Source of the DNA: Lachnospiraceae bacterium
Lineage (GTDB): Bacteria > Bacillota > Clostridia > Lachnospirales > Lachnospiraceae
Assembly (NCBI GenBank): GCA_910575835.1
Contig: CAJTGB010000008.1
Span: 107,212-171,211 of the forward strand
Length of the DNA stretch: 64,000 bases
Direction of reading: 5' to 3'
Shown here: positions 34,095 through 42,847 of the stretch, one piece after another
Layout of the letters: the number at the start of each line of letters is the position of its first letter
Numbering within the stretch: the first letter of the stretch is position 1
Translations under genes and position numbers: made by a program
The notes under the pieces: generated by a model
What the model saw: the letters and a program-made list of their open reading frames with translations, nothing else
Database searches by the model: none
Told to the model about the DNA's origin: nothing

Positions 34095-35357
34095 ATGAGA
34101 GGATGCCTGGTTCTGATATTGACCGGTATCTTGTGTATTTGCGTGCATAATTGTACGGAGGATATGGAAGAGCGGTCGGAGGCAGATGCGGCAGAATTGC
34201 AGAATACGGTGAAGGGGATCAGTGATAAGCTTGCCGGCATCAGCGGAAATAGAGCGGGAAATATAGATATCCTTGGAATTACCGATCATGATATTATAAA
34301 ATTTCCCGGAAGTATAAATCCTGATATCATAGGCTCTCTTGGGCATACAGATTCCGGCATTATAGAATTTCCTGGGTTTATGTATCCCGATATCACAGAT
34401 ATCCCCAGGCATACAGATTCCGGCATTGCGGACTTCCCTGGGTTTACTGCTCCTGGTGTCATAGAGTCTCCGGGACTAAACGGTTCTGGTATTACAGATA
34501 TCCCCGGGATTAAGGATCCCGGTATCATAGAAACTCCCGGCTTCACAGCTCCCGATATCACAAATCCGCCTGATGCCGGAGATTCCGATATTGTAGAGTC
34601 TCCAGGGCTCACAGGTCCCGATACCGCATATCCGCCCGATAACACAGATTCCGATATTACAGAGTCTCCAGGGCTCACAGGTCCCGATGCCGCATATCCG
34701 CCCGATAACACAGATTCTGATATTACAGAGTCTCCAGGGTTCACAGGTCCCGATATTGCAGATATTCCCGGAATCAAGGATCCTGATACAGAGGATCCTC
34801 CTGGAGTTAAGGATCCTGATACAGCAGATATTCCCGGAATCAAGGATCCTGATACAGAGGGTCCTCCCGGAATTATAGATTCTGATCCTACGGATATTGG
34901 GGCGGCAGAGAACCCTTCGGAATCAGGGGAGGCGGATTCTGAGACGGAAGAAGGACCGGCTGCCGCGGAGGATGAAGATACTTCGGCAGAGGATACGCCA
35001 AAGGATGATACGTCAGAAGATGCTGCCGGGCTTGAATTAATAGAAGGTTTTGAGGTGGACGCAGAGGGTTACATTACAGGATGTACCAACCAGGTGGTGA
35101 TCATCGACGATATACTGCTTCTGCCTGCAAGCACCAGATGTGCCGGAATCCGTAAGGGCGCGTTAGATTCGGTCGGAAGCATGGTCGTGGAAGTATATAT
35201 ACCGGCGAATATCTGTGATATTGAGAAGGGTGCGTTTGATCGTTTCCTGTCGTTGATGTTTTTTGAGGTTTCTGAAGAGAATCCTTATTATTACAGCCTG
35301 GACGGAATCTTATACGCGGCGTCCGAAGAGGCGGTCGCGTATCCGGCAGGGCGGTAG
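34095..35357 (+). CDS. Membrane-anchored or secreted repeat protein with an LRR-like C-terminus
   Basis: A 420-residue protein of unknown function. ATG 34095 (GGAG 7 nt upstream) puts a hydrophobic segment, CLVLILTGILCICV, right at the N-terminus as a signal or anchor; ATG 34035 would add 20 residues. Residues of about 45-260 are a low-complexity chain of degenerate units built on PGxxxPDIxDxPG and DSDITESPGLTGPD, rich in Pro, Gly, Asp, Ser, Thr. An acidic Glu/Asp/Ala stretch follows (EESGEADSETEEGPAAAEDED type). The last 90 residues contain a leucine-rich repeat of the BspA/LRR_5 kind: GIRKGALDSVG, EVYIPANICDIEKGAFDRF and YYYSLDGILYA. It may be a surface protein; no sortase motif is seen. 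It follows the grd terminator. Confidence 0.7.
   Translation: MRGCLVLILTGILCICVHNCTEDMEERSEADAAELQNTVKGISDKLAGISGNRAGNIDILGITDHDIIKFPGSINPDIIGSLGHTDSGIIEFPGFMYPDITDIPRHTDSGIADFPGFTAPGVIESPGLNGSGITDIPGIKDPGIIETPGFTAPDITNPPDAGDSDIVESPGLTGPDTAYPPDNTDSDITESPGLTGPDAAYPPDNTDSDITESPGFTGPDIADIPGIKDPDTEDPPGVKDPDTADIPGIKDPDTEGPPGIIDSDPTDIGAAENPSESGEADSETEEGPAAAEDEDTSAEDTPKDDTSEDAAGLELIEGFEVDAEGYITGCTNQVVIIDDILLLPASTRCAGIRKGALDSVGSMVVEVYIPANICDIEKGAFDRFLSLMFFEVSEENPYYYSLDGILYAASEEAVAYPAGR
34581..34778 (+). repeat. 66-nt tandem repeats in the repeat-protein gene
   Basis: Units begin at 34581, 34647 and 34713; the first two are nearly identical and the third diverges after about 40 nt. A related shorter motif around GGAATCAAGGATCCTGATAC recurs between 34770 and 34870. 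All changes preserve the frame. Confidence 0.9.
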
Positions 35358-35381
35358 AAACGGAAGGATAAGCGTTGAAGG

Positions 35382-35460
35382 GATGTTCCTTTTGTTCATG
35401 TATGTTATTTACTGTTATGAATGGTAAAATGACGTATGATAACAAAAGGAACATCTTTTA
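35382..35460 (+). terminator. Long-armed hairpin after the repeat-protein gene
   Basis: GATGTTCCTTTTGTT (35382-35396) has an exact complement at 35441-35455, followed by TTTTATTTT. The 44-nt loop can fold further. It probably ends the upstream transcript. Confidence 0.6.
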
Positions 35461-35542
35461 TTTTCCGGATTCCGGTGATATAATTAGAAAACGCAGGCCG
35501 TCCAAGGTGCAGAGCGATGATGTGGGCAAGGAGGGACAGGAT

Positions 35543-36775
35543 ATGAAGATTCAGCAGATAACAAGAGATAAAGACGAATATATGGATTTGCTGCTATTGG
35601 CTGACCCGCAGGAAGATATGATTGAAAAGTATCTGGACAGAAGCGATATGTTTGTGCTGGTCAACGGAGGAGATGTCTGCTCCGTCTGTGTGGTGGAACA
35701 GCTTAAGAACCGGAAATGCGAATTGAAGAATCTGGCTACCCGGGTCGAGGACCGGGGAAAGGGCTATGCGAAATACCTGCTTCGTTATATCTGCGAGCGC
35801 TACAGCAGTACTTGCGATGTAATGTATGTGGGAATCGGCAATTATAAGAGGGTCGTGAACTTCTATGAGAAATGCGGATTTATCAATTCACACATTGTTG
35901 CGAATTTTTTTACGGAGAATTACCGTGAACCGATGTACGAAGACGGCGTCAGGCTTACGGATATGATCTACCTGAAGAAACAGCTTGACTCGGAGGTAGA
36001 TGTGAAAAAGGTGGTGGACCTTGCGTTAGAGGCGGGCAGGATCTTGCTTAAGAACGGCGCGGAGATCTTCCGTGTGGATGAGACGATCACCAGGATATGC
36101 AATAGTTTTCATGTGGAATATGTGGATACGTTTATCTTAAGCCACGGTATATTTGTCAGCGCGGAGAACGGCGTGGAAGAGGCATACACGAAGGTGAAGC
36201 AGATTCCGCTGTCGTCTTCCCATCTGGGGATCGTGGCTGAGGTAAATGAACTGTCCAGGGAGATTTCCGGCGGCTTCGTCAGTATCGAAGAGGCGAAGGA
36301 GAGGCTTCGCAGGATCGATCAGATGCCGGCGAAAAAGAGTTATTTTCAGGTGCTCGCGGCAGGAGCAGGAAGCGGGAGCTTCGGATATCTCCTTGGGGCG
36401 ACGGCGCTGGAGAGCCTGATCGCGTTTGGTATCGGATGTGTCCTGTATATATGGATATTGACGGCAAAAAAGTATAATATATCCAAGATGCTTGTGAATA
36501 TCTTGGGAGGAGTGCTTATAACCGCCCTGGCGCTTGCGGCGTTTCATATGCCGTTTCCGGTTCCGGTGAAGATAGACGGAATGATCATCGGCGGGATCAT
36601 GCCGCTGATACCCGGACTTGCATTTGTGAACGCGATCAGGGACATTGCGGACAGTGACTTCCTGTCGGGTACGGTCAGGATGATCGACGCGCTCCTTGTA
36701 TTCGTCTATATTGCGGTAGGTGTGGGATTTACGCTCAGTGTATACAATAATATGGGAGGAGGGCTTATGCTGTGA
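35543..36775 (+). CDS. GNAT acetyltransferase fused to a ThrE-type exporter domain
   Basis: A 410-residue fusion from ATG 35543 (AGGAGGGACAGG upstream). Residues 1-150 form a GNAT fold, with the acetyl-CoA loop VEDRGKGYAKYLLRYI and the GIGNYKRVVNFYEKCGF segment. Residues from about 155 are the N-terminal part of the ThrE/DUF1212 family: ALEAGRILLKNGAEIFRVDETITRIC, then about five transmembrane helices (GSGSFGYLLGATALESL to the C-terminus). The next gene encodes the small complementary ThrE membrane domain, so together they would make a split amino-acid (threonine/serine) exporter with an enzymatic head. The fusion is continuous in frame and not a frameshift artefact by any sign I can see. Substrate unknown. 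Confidence 0.85.
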   Translation: MKIQQITRDKDEYMDLLLLADPQEDMIEKYLDRSDMFVLVNGGDVCSVCVVEQLKNRKCELKNLATRVEDRGKGYAKYLLRYICERYSSTCDVMYVGIGNYKRVVNFYEKCGFINSHIVANFFTENYREPMYEDGVRLTDMIYLKKQLDSEVDVKKVVDLALEAGRILLKNGAEIFRVDETITRICNSFHVEYVDTFILSHGIFVSAENGVEEAYTKVKQIPLSSSHLGIVAEVNELSREISGGFVSIEEAKERLRRIDQMPAKKSYFQVLAAGAGSGSFGYLLGATALESLIAFGIGCVLYIWILTAKKYNISKMLVNILGGVLITALALAAFHMPFPVPVKIDGMIIGGIMPLIPGLAFVNAIRDIADSDFLSGTVRMIDALLVFVYIAVGVGFTLSVYNNMGGGLML

Positions 36776-37233
36776 TACATGATTTTATTATGCATGTGAT
36801 CTGCCCTTTTGCGGGTACGGTGGCGTTCGCGGTATTGTTCAATGTCCCTAAGAGGTTCTATCTGTGCTGCGGCTGCACCGGCACGGCAGGATGGCTGATG
36901 TACCATATGGTGTCTGGTTACGGAGGTTCCTCCGCAACAGCGTCATTTTGCGGCACGCTGGTGGTGGTCCTGTTATCCAGGATACTGACGGTCGTTATGA
37001 AGTGTCCGATCACGATATTCCTGGTATCCGGCATCATTCCGCTGGTGCCGGGGGCGGGGATCTACTATACGGTATACTACATGGTCAACAATGAATTTGC
37101 GGAAGCGACGAGAAGGGGGATGGAATCTGCGAAGGTTGCGTTTGCGATCGTGCTTGCGATCGTATTCGTAGTCTCCCTGCCGAGGAAGTATTTCCAGTCT
37201 TCATACTATCAAAGAAAAATCAGAAAAGGTTGA
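36772..37233 (+). CDS. Small ThrE-type membrane protein (threonine/serine exporter, second domain)
   Basis: A 153-residue protein with about four or five transmembrane helices, beginning at GTG 36772, which overlaps the stop of the fusion gene (GTGA) and is preceded by GGGAGGAGGG. The blocks TVAFAVLFNVPKRFYLCCGCTGTAGW and CPITIFLVSGIIPLVPGAGIYYTVYYMVNNE match the ThrE C-terminal domain family. It should pair with the preceding fusion protein to form a full exporter. Confidence 0.87.
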   Translation: MIHDFIMHVICPFAGTVAFAVLFNVPKRFYLCCGCTGTAGWLMYHMVSGYGGSSATASFCGTLVVVLLSRILTVVMKCPITIFLVSGIIPLVPGAGIYYTVYYMVNNEFAEATRRGMESAKVAFAIVLAIVFVVSLPRKYFQSSYYQRKIRKG

Positions 37234-37259
37234 AGGTTATTTGGTGTGTGTGGTACAAT
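37230..37259 (+). promoter_or_regulatory. Promoter of the sirtuin-gltX-helicase operon
   Basis: TTGAAG (37230-37235), 18 nt, and an extended -10, TGGTACAAT, with TACAAT at 37254-37259; 41 nt upstream of the sirtuin start. Confidence 0.6.
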
Positions 37260-37300
37260 GTGAAAAAGCGCATTGTATAGTTTTGAAGGAAGGTGAGCGT

Positions 37301-38041
37301 ATGTTAGAAGATAAGTTGCTGCGGATTCTGCGGGAAAGCAGATACACGACGGTTCTGAGCGGATTTGGCATGCTGATAGAAAGCGGTTATCCGTCTCTTA
37401 GAGATGGCGAGAAGTCATACGATATAGAGCAGAAGTATGGGTATTCTATGGAAGAGATGTTCTCGAGTTCCTTTTATTCGACACGGAAGGTGCAGTTTTT
37501 TGAATTCTACCGCAAGGAGCTTCTGAGTCATCTTGAAAAGCAGCCGGGAAAGGGGTTCTTCCTGATGGCGGAACTGGAGAAGAAGGGATTGTTCCAGTCG
37601 ATCATCACCAGGCGTATCTTCGGATTGCCGGGAAGGGCAGGATGTAAGAACGTAATAGAGCTTCACGGCAATGTATATGATAATTTCTGTCCGCACTGCG
37701 GACGCAGATATCCGATGGAATACATACGGGATTCTGTGAGGGTCCCGCTGTGCGAGAGTTGTAAGACGCCGGTAAGGCCGCGGGTGTGCCTGTTTGGCGA
37801 GATGGTGGATAACGGCGTGATCACAAGGGCTGCGGAAGAGATTCAGAAGGCAGAGGTGCTTCTGGTCTTAGGGACTACCTTAAGTTCGCATCTGTGCAGC
37901 CAGCTTATTGATTACTATGAAGGGGATAAATTGATTCTTGTGAATGAGGAGACGCATCACGCGGACAAATTTGCCGATATTGTGATCCACGAGAGAGTGG
38001 ATGTGATGTTAGAGAGATTACAGAAAGAATTGGGAGATTAG
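37301..38041 (+). CDS. Divergent SIR2 (sirtuin) family protein
   Basis: A 246-residue protein from ATG 37301 (AAGGAAGGTGAG upstream). The sirtuin frame is visible: [15 protein letters not shown] (20-34) in place of GAGxSxxSGIPDFR, the catalytic-histidine motif VIELHG (His122), and the zinc motif CPHC (130-133) and CESC (151-154), followed by LFGEMV and [10 protein letters not shown]. But the TQNIDGL motif that binds NAD reads TRRIFGL (103-109): the conserved Asn and Asp are Arg105 and Phe107. Canonical NAD-dependent deacylation is therefore doubtful. It is 2 nt upstream of gltX, so probably cotranscribed with a tRNA synthetase. Confidence 0.85.
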   Translation: MLEDKLLRILRESRYTTVLSGFGMLIESGYPSLRDGEKSYDIEQKYGYSMEEMFSSSFYSTRKVQFFEFYRKELLSHLEKQPGKGFFLMAELEKKGLFQSIITRRIFGLPGRAGCKNVIELHGNVYDNFCPHCGRRYPMEYIRDSVRVPLCESCKTPVRPRVCLFGEMVDNGVITRAAEEIQKAEVLLVLGTTLSSHLCSQLIDYYEGDKLILVNEETHHADKFADIVIHERVDVMLERLQKELGD

Positions 38042-38043
38042 AC

Positions 38044-39510
38044 ATGAGCAGAGTAAGAACAAGATTTGCACCGAGCCCTACCGGGAGAATGCATGTGGGG
38101 AATTTGAGAACAGCGCTTTACGCGTATCTGATCGCGAAGCATGAGGACGGAGATTTTATGCTCCGAATCGAAGATACGGATCAGGAACGTTTTGTGGAGG
38201 GCGCGTTGGATATTATCTATCACACGCTTGAAGAGACCGGGCTTGTCCATGATGAAGGGCCGGATAAGGACGGAGGCGTCGGGCCGTATGTCCAGAGCGT
38301 CAGGAATGCTTCCGGCCTCTACCTTAAGTATGCGAAACAGTTGATCGAGCAAGGGAGCGCTTATTACTGCTTCTGTGATAAGGAGAGGCTGGCATCGCTG
38401 AAGAGCAGCGTGTCAGAGGATGGAGGGACAGAGATCGTCGTTTATGATAAGCATTGTCTCGGACTCAGTAAGGAAGAGGTGGAAGAGAACCTTAAGGCAG
38501 GGAAACCATATGTGATCCGTTTCAACATGCCTACAGAGGGTACGACGACATTTCAGGATGATATTTACGGAGAGATCACTGTGCCCAACGAAGAGCTGGA
38601 AGATCTGATCCTGATCAAATCAGACGGATATCCTACTTATAATTTTGCCAACGTTATTGATGATCATCTGATGGGGATCACCCATGTTGTGCGGGGGAAC
38701 GAGTACCTGTCTTCGACGCCGAAGTACAACAAGATCTATGAGGCGTTCGGCTGGGAGGTGCCCACATATGTGCATTGTCCGCTGATCACGGATGAGAACC
38801 ATAAGAAGCTGAGCAAACGGTGCGGCCATTCCTCGTACGAGGATCTGATCGATCAGGGATTCATCACAGAGGCGGTCGTCAATTATGTGGCGCTGCTTGG
38901 ATGGTGTCCGGCAGGAAATCAGGAGATCTTCTCGCTTGAAGAGCTGGTGAAGGAATTTGATTACCGCCATATGAGCAAGTCGCCTGCGGTATTTGATATC
39001 GTGAAGCTCAGATGGATGAACGGCGAGTATTTTAAGGCCATGGACGAAGAATGCTTTTATAGGATGGCAGAGCCGTATATCAGAGAGGTTGTGACGAGAG
39101 ACTGTGATCTTAAGAAGATCGCCGGTCTGGTCAGGACCAGGATCGAGGTATTACCGGACATCAGAGAGCAGATCGACTTCTTTGAGGAACTTCTGCAGTA
39201 CGATACATCCATGTACTGTCATAAGAAGATGAAGACGAATGAGGAGAAGTCATTAAGCGTTCTTGAAGAAGTGCTTCCGCTCCTTGAGGCGCAGGAGGAT
39301 TACAGCAATGACGCGCTGTTTGCTGTGCTGAAGGGATATGTGGATGAGAAGGGATATAAGACGGGATTCGTTATGTGGCCGGTCAGGACGGCCGTGTCAG
39401 GGAAGCAGAATACTCCGGGCGGAGCAACGGAGATCATGGAGATCCTGGGTAAGGAAGAATCCCTTAAGAGAATCAGAAAAGGTATTGAATTGCTGAAGGA
39501 GAATCTATGA
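38044..39510 (+). CDS. gltX: Glutamyl-tRNA synthetase
   Basis: A 488-residue class I aminoacyl-tRNA synthetase. The ATP-binding signature [23 protein letters not shown] (7-29) contains the HIGH-equivalent, and the KMSKS-equivalent is [13 protein letters not shown]. The length and the C-terminal helical anticodon-binding domain are normal. It charges tRNA-Glu; in clostridia some such enzymes also charge tRNA-Gln for later amidation, which sequence inspection cannot settle. The stop overlaps the start of the helicase gene by 4 nt (ATGA). Confidence 0.96.
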   Translation: MSRVRTRFAPSPTGRMHVGNLRTALYAYLIAKHEDGDFMLRIEDTDQERFVEGALDIIYHTLEETGLVHDEGPDKDGGVGPYVQSVRNASGLYLKYAKQLIEQGSAYYCFCDKERLASLKSSVSEDGGTEIVVYDKHCLGLSKEEVEENLKAGKPYVIRFNMPTEGTTTFQDDIYGEITVPNEELEDLILIKSDGYPTYNFANVIDDHLMGITHVVRGNEYLSSTPKYNKIYEAFGWEVPTYVHCPLITDENHKKLSKRCGHSSYEDLIDQGFITEAVVNYVALLGWCPAGNQEIFSLEELVKEFDYRHMSKSPAVFDIVKLRWMNGEYFKAMDEECFYRMAEPYIREVVTRDCDLKKIAGLVRTRIEVLPDIREQIDFFEELLQYDTSMYCHKKMKTNEEKSLSVLEEVLPLLEAQEDYSNDALFAVLKGYVDEKGYKTGFVMWPVRTAVSGKQNTPGGATEIMEILGKEESLKRIRKGIELLKENL

Positions 39511-41357
39511 GCCTGAATCAAGCTCAGGGTATGGCAGTCGCCCACAGAGACGGACCGTGTATGGTCCTTGCCGGTCCCGGTTCCGGGAAAACGCTTACCA
39601 TTGCAAAGAGAATTGAATATCTGATCACGAAGTATAAGGTAAGGCCAGAAGAAATTCTGGTCATTACCTTTACAAAGTATGCCGCCGCAGAGATGAAGGA
39701 GCGGTTTCGGCAGATCGCGGGGAGAGCGGGAATTCCGGTGACGTTCGGGACATTCCACGGGATCTACTATGGGATACTTAAGTGGGCTTACAGGCTGGAT
39801 CAGTCGAATCTATTGTCGGATGAGGAGAAATACGCGCTGATCCGGCAGGAGGCGCAAAGGCTTGGATGGGAGGAGCTTGCGCAGGCTGAGGACGAGAGGG
39901 ATTATCTTAAGGAGCTGACGGCTGAGATCGGGAACGTCAAGAATAACTGCCTTGACATAGAGTCATATGAATCGGTGCGTTACGGAGCGCAGCGCTTCCG
40001 CGGACTGTACCGGTCGTATGAGGAGGAGAAGAAGAAGCTTCGCAAGATTGATTTTGAAGATATGCTTATCATGTGCCGCAGCCTGTTCCTAAAAAGGCCG
40101 GATATCCTTGGAAAATGGCAGGAGAGATTCAAGTTTATCCTGGTGGATGAGTTTCAGGATGTGAATCAGGCGCAGTATGATGTGGTGCGTATGCTGGCAG
40201 CTCCTCAGAACAATCTGTTTGTAGTAGGCGACGACGACCAGTCCGTCTACGGATTCAGGGGAGCCAGGCCGGGGATCATGATGGAATTCATGAAGGATTA
40301 CCCGGACGCCGTAAAGGTTCTGCTGGATGTGAATTACCGTTCTTCAGCACATATCGTGAGCGGCGCGCTTAAGGTGATCGGGCATAACACAGAGCGTTAT
40401 GACAAGAAGATCCGGGCACAGAAGGGAAAGGGCGAGACCATACATGTGCAGGAGGTCAAAGATCCGATGGAGGAGGGAAGATATGTCCTTCAAAAGATCA
40501 GGGAGTACAGGGAGGCGGGAGTTCCCTATGAAGAGATGGCGGTGCTGTACAGGACGGCTGTGGATGCGAGAGCATTATCGGAGGTACTGGCTAAGCACCA
40601 GGTCCCGTTTGTGATGAAGGAGAAGATCACAAGCCTGTATGATCATTTTATAGGTATGGATATCATGAGTTATTTCCATCTGTCACAGGGGGATTATGAG
40701 AGAAAATATTTTCTTCAGGTCGCTAACAGGCCGAAACGCTACATCGGGCGGGACAGTATGAGCGGGGGAAGAGTATCCTATGAGTCTCTGCGGAATTTCT
40801 ACTGCGACAAAGAATGGATGATGGACCGCATCGATCAGTGGGAATGGGATATGAAGATGCTTAAGGATCAGGCGCCTTACGCGGCGATTCAATATCTGCG
40901 CAAGGGGATCGGATACGACGGTTTCCTGCGGGAATATGCAGCCGGCCGGGGGATCCCGGAGGAAGAGATCTTCGCGGTCCTGGAAGAGATTCAGCAGAAT
41001 TCAAGGGAATATCGGACGATTAAGGAATGGTTTGCGCATGTGGAGCATTATAAGGAGATGATTGAGAGGCAGAGGGCGAAGAAGGGGAACGATCCCGCGG
41101 GTGAGAGCGGGGTTGCGCTGATGACGATGCATGGGGCGAAGGGACTTGAATATGACCTGGTCTTCATCATAGAGGGCAACGAAGGAAGCACGCCCTATAA
41201 GAAAGCGAAGACAAAGGAGGCGCTGGAGGAGGAACGGCGTCTGTTCTATGTGGCGATGACAAGAGCCAGGAGTAAGCTGATCATCAGCTATGTGAAAGAA
41301 AAAAACGGAAAAGACTTAAGTCCTTCCCGTTTTGTTGAAGAGCTACTCTTCATCTGA
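39507..41357 (+). CDS. UvrD/PcrA-like superfamily 1 DNA helicase
   Basis: A 616-residue ATP-dependent helicase. Motif I is [14 protein letters not shown] (about 23-36), motif [15 protein letters not shown], motif [20 protein letters not shown], motif [19 protein letters not shown] and motif [17 protein letters not shown]. It is about 100 residues shorter than PcrA, ending soon after motif VI, so it lacks the usual C-terminal tail that contacts RNA polymerase. It starts within the gltX stop and its 3' end overlaps the opposing DUF1292 gene by 15 nt. Repair or plasmid/phage-related DNA unwinding are possible roles. Confidence 0.93.
   Translation: MSLNQAQGMAVAHRDGPCMVLAGPGSGKTLTIAKRIEYLITKYKVRPEEILVITFTKYAAAEMKERFRQIAGRAGIPVTFGTFHGIYYGILKWAYRLDQSNLLSDEEKYALIRQEAQRLGWEELAQAEDERDYLKELTAEIGNVKNNCLDIESYESVRYGAQRFRGLYRSYEEEKKKLRKIDFEDMLIMCRSLFLKRPDILGKWQERFKFILVDEFQDVNQAQYDVVRMLAAPQNNLFVVGDDDQSVYGFRGARPGIMMEFMKDYPDAVKVLLDVNYRSSAHIVSGALKVIGHNTERYDKKIRAQKGKGETIHVQEVKDPMEEGRYVLQKIREYREAGVPYEEMAVLYRTAVDARALSEVLAKHQVPFVMKEKITSLYDHFIGMDIMSYFHLSQGDYERKYFLQVANRPKRYIGRDSMSGGRVSYESLRNFYCDKEWMMDRIDQWEWDMKMLKDQAPYAAIQYLRKGIGYDGFLREYAAGRGIPEEEIFAVLEEIQQNSREYRTIKEWFAHVEHYKEMIERQRAKKGNDPAGESGVALMTMHGAKGLEYDLVFIIEGNEGSTPYKKAKTKEALEEERRLFYVAMTRARSKLIISYVKEKNGKDLSPSRFVEELLFI
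41302..41333. terminator. Bidirectional terminator inside the helicase 3' end
   Basis: AAAACGGAAAAGAC (41302-41315) pairs imperfectly with GTCCTTCCCGTTTT (41320-41333); both flanks are A- or T-rich, so it suits either strand. It lies within the last codons of the helicase and just beyond the stop of the opposing gene. Confidence 0.6.
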
Positions 41358-41630
41358 CTCTTCGAATTCCTGAGTATCCATCCATTCGTCGAAAGCGTCT
41401 GCAGCAATCTCGTATTCTTCATCATCCTCGATATTCTCAAGTTCAGGCTCTCCGTCGGGGGTCTCGACGTAGCGGTAGAGATAGACGTCGCCGTCTTCGG
41501 TATCGCCGTCTTCATTCAGAGGGAGCAGGGCAATGTATTCTCTGCCCGCTGCCTGGAATAAAGTCAGGATCGCGCATTGAACGACTTCGTCGTTGTCAAG
41601 GGTAAGTTCGACTGTCATGTATTCATCCAT
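41343..41630 (-). CDS. DUF1292 family protein
   Basis: A 95-residue very acidic protein on the minus strand. It has the DUF1292 pattern VELTLDNDEVVQCAILTLFQAAGREYIALLPL, followed by YLYRYVE and an acidic tail (IEDDEEYEIAADAFDEWMD). Function is not established for the family, although members often lie near sporulation or RNA-processing genes in Firmicutes. Its 3' end overlaps the helicase gene convergently. Confidence 0.88.
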   Translation of the reverse strand: MDEYMTVELTLDNDEVVQCAILTLFQAAGREYIALLPLNEDGDTEDGDVYLYRYVETPDGEPELENIEDDEEYEIAADAFDEWMDTQEFEESDEE

Positions 41631-41820
41631 AGTATCCGTCTCCTTTGTCTTGTAGATATATTAACTGTACCAGAGGACGGGGCAAAATGCAAGAAGGTTC
41701 GGACAGTTATTTTAACTATTATAACGCATGCTAATTAGTGCGGGTTATACTAGCCAAACACATGAAAATGTTGTAGAATATAGGTGAATGTGCGAGAGAA
41801 GGACAGGGAGGAGAATGATT

Positions 41821-42828
41821 ATGAGAAAGAGGGAATTGTTAAAGGTATCGGCCTTAATACTCATATGCATTTTCGGATTGTCTGCATGCAAGAAGAATGT
41901 AGGAACTCCTGAAGATAATGCATTGGCTGAGGAGACCGGGGAAGAAGAGGTGCAGGAAGAGGATGCATATGTATTTGGGTTTACAGGGATCGATATGGAG
42001 AATCCTTATTTCATAACGCTGGAATCAGCGATCAGGGAGAAGCTTGAGACAGAAGGGGCTTACAGCCTGATCACGAAGGATCCGGCCTCAGATCCCGAAC
42101 TGCAGGCACAGCAGATCACGGAGATGATCGGAGAAGGGATCGACGCTCTGTTTCTGTGCCCGGTAGACTGGGAGAAGATTACTCCGTCCCTGGACGAGCT
42201 TAAGGAAGCGGATGTCAGGATCATCAACGTTGATACCCAGGTAAAGGAAATGGATTATGTAGACGCATATATCGGATCGGATAACAGGGAGGCGGGATAT
42301 ATCTGCGGCGAGGATCTGATCGGCCGGTGCCCGGAAGGCGGGACGGTAGCGATCCTGGAGTGTCCGACGCAGAATTCCATCAACGACCGTATTACAGGAT
42401 TTGAGGAGGCGATCGCAGCAGCACAGAAGGGATTTGAAGTTGTAAAAAGAGTAGACACGAACGGCGAGTTTGAGAAGGCTTTGGAGGAGGCGAAGACAAT
42501 TGTGCGGGAATACCCGGACGTGACGGCGATCATGTGCGGGAATGACCAGATCGCGGTTGCGGCGAAGACGGCAGTGAATCTGTCAGGGCTTGACAAGGTT
42601 ATTATCTATGGGGTGGACGGATCGCCGGATATCAAGAAGGAGCTGAAGAAAGCGAACGGCCAGATTGCCGGAACGGCGGCACAGTCTCCCATCAGCATGG
42701 GAAAGACGGCGGCGAAGACCGCCATAGAGATGTTGACCGGAGGGGATTTTGAGAGAGAGATTTACGAAGAAGTATTTATGATCGATAAAGACAATGTTGA
42801 TATGTATGGAGTAGACGGCTGGCAGTAG
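41821..42828 (+). CDS. Sugar-type ABC substrate-binding lipoprotein (orphan)
   Basis: A 335-residue periplasmic-binding-protein-like lipoprotein of the ribose/galactose class (Peripla_BP_4). ATG 41821 follows GGGAGGAG by 7 nt. The signal peptide RKRELLKVSALILICIFGLS ends in the lipobox LSAC. The mature part has FGFTGIDMENPYFITLESAI, DALFLCPVDWEKITPSLDEL and the hinge IYGVDGSPDIKKELKKANGQ typical of the family. No permease or ATPase gene is close; the next genes encode a GH13-like protein and TraX, so it may sense or bind a sugar for another transporter or a sensor. Confidence 0.87.
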   Translation: MRKRELLKVSALILICIFGLSACKKNVGTPEDNALAEETGEEEVQEEDAYVFGFTGIDMENPYFITLESAIREKLETEGAYSLITKDPASDPELQAQQITEMIGEGIDALFLCPVDWEKITPSLDELKEADVRIINVDTQVKEMDYVDAYIGSDNREAGYICGEDLIGRCPEGGTVAILECPTQNSINDRITGFEEAIAAAQKGFEVVKRVDTNGEFEKALEEAKTIVREYPDVTAIMCGNDQIAVAAKTAVNLSGLDKVIIYGVDGSPDIKKELKKANGQIAGTAAQSPISMGKTAAKTAIEMLTGGDFEREIYEEVFMIDKDNVDMYGVDGWQ

Positions 42829-42847
42829 AAGGCAGGAAGGATTAGGC

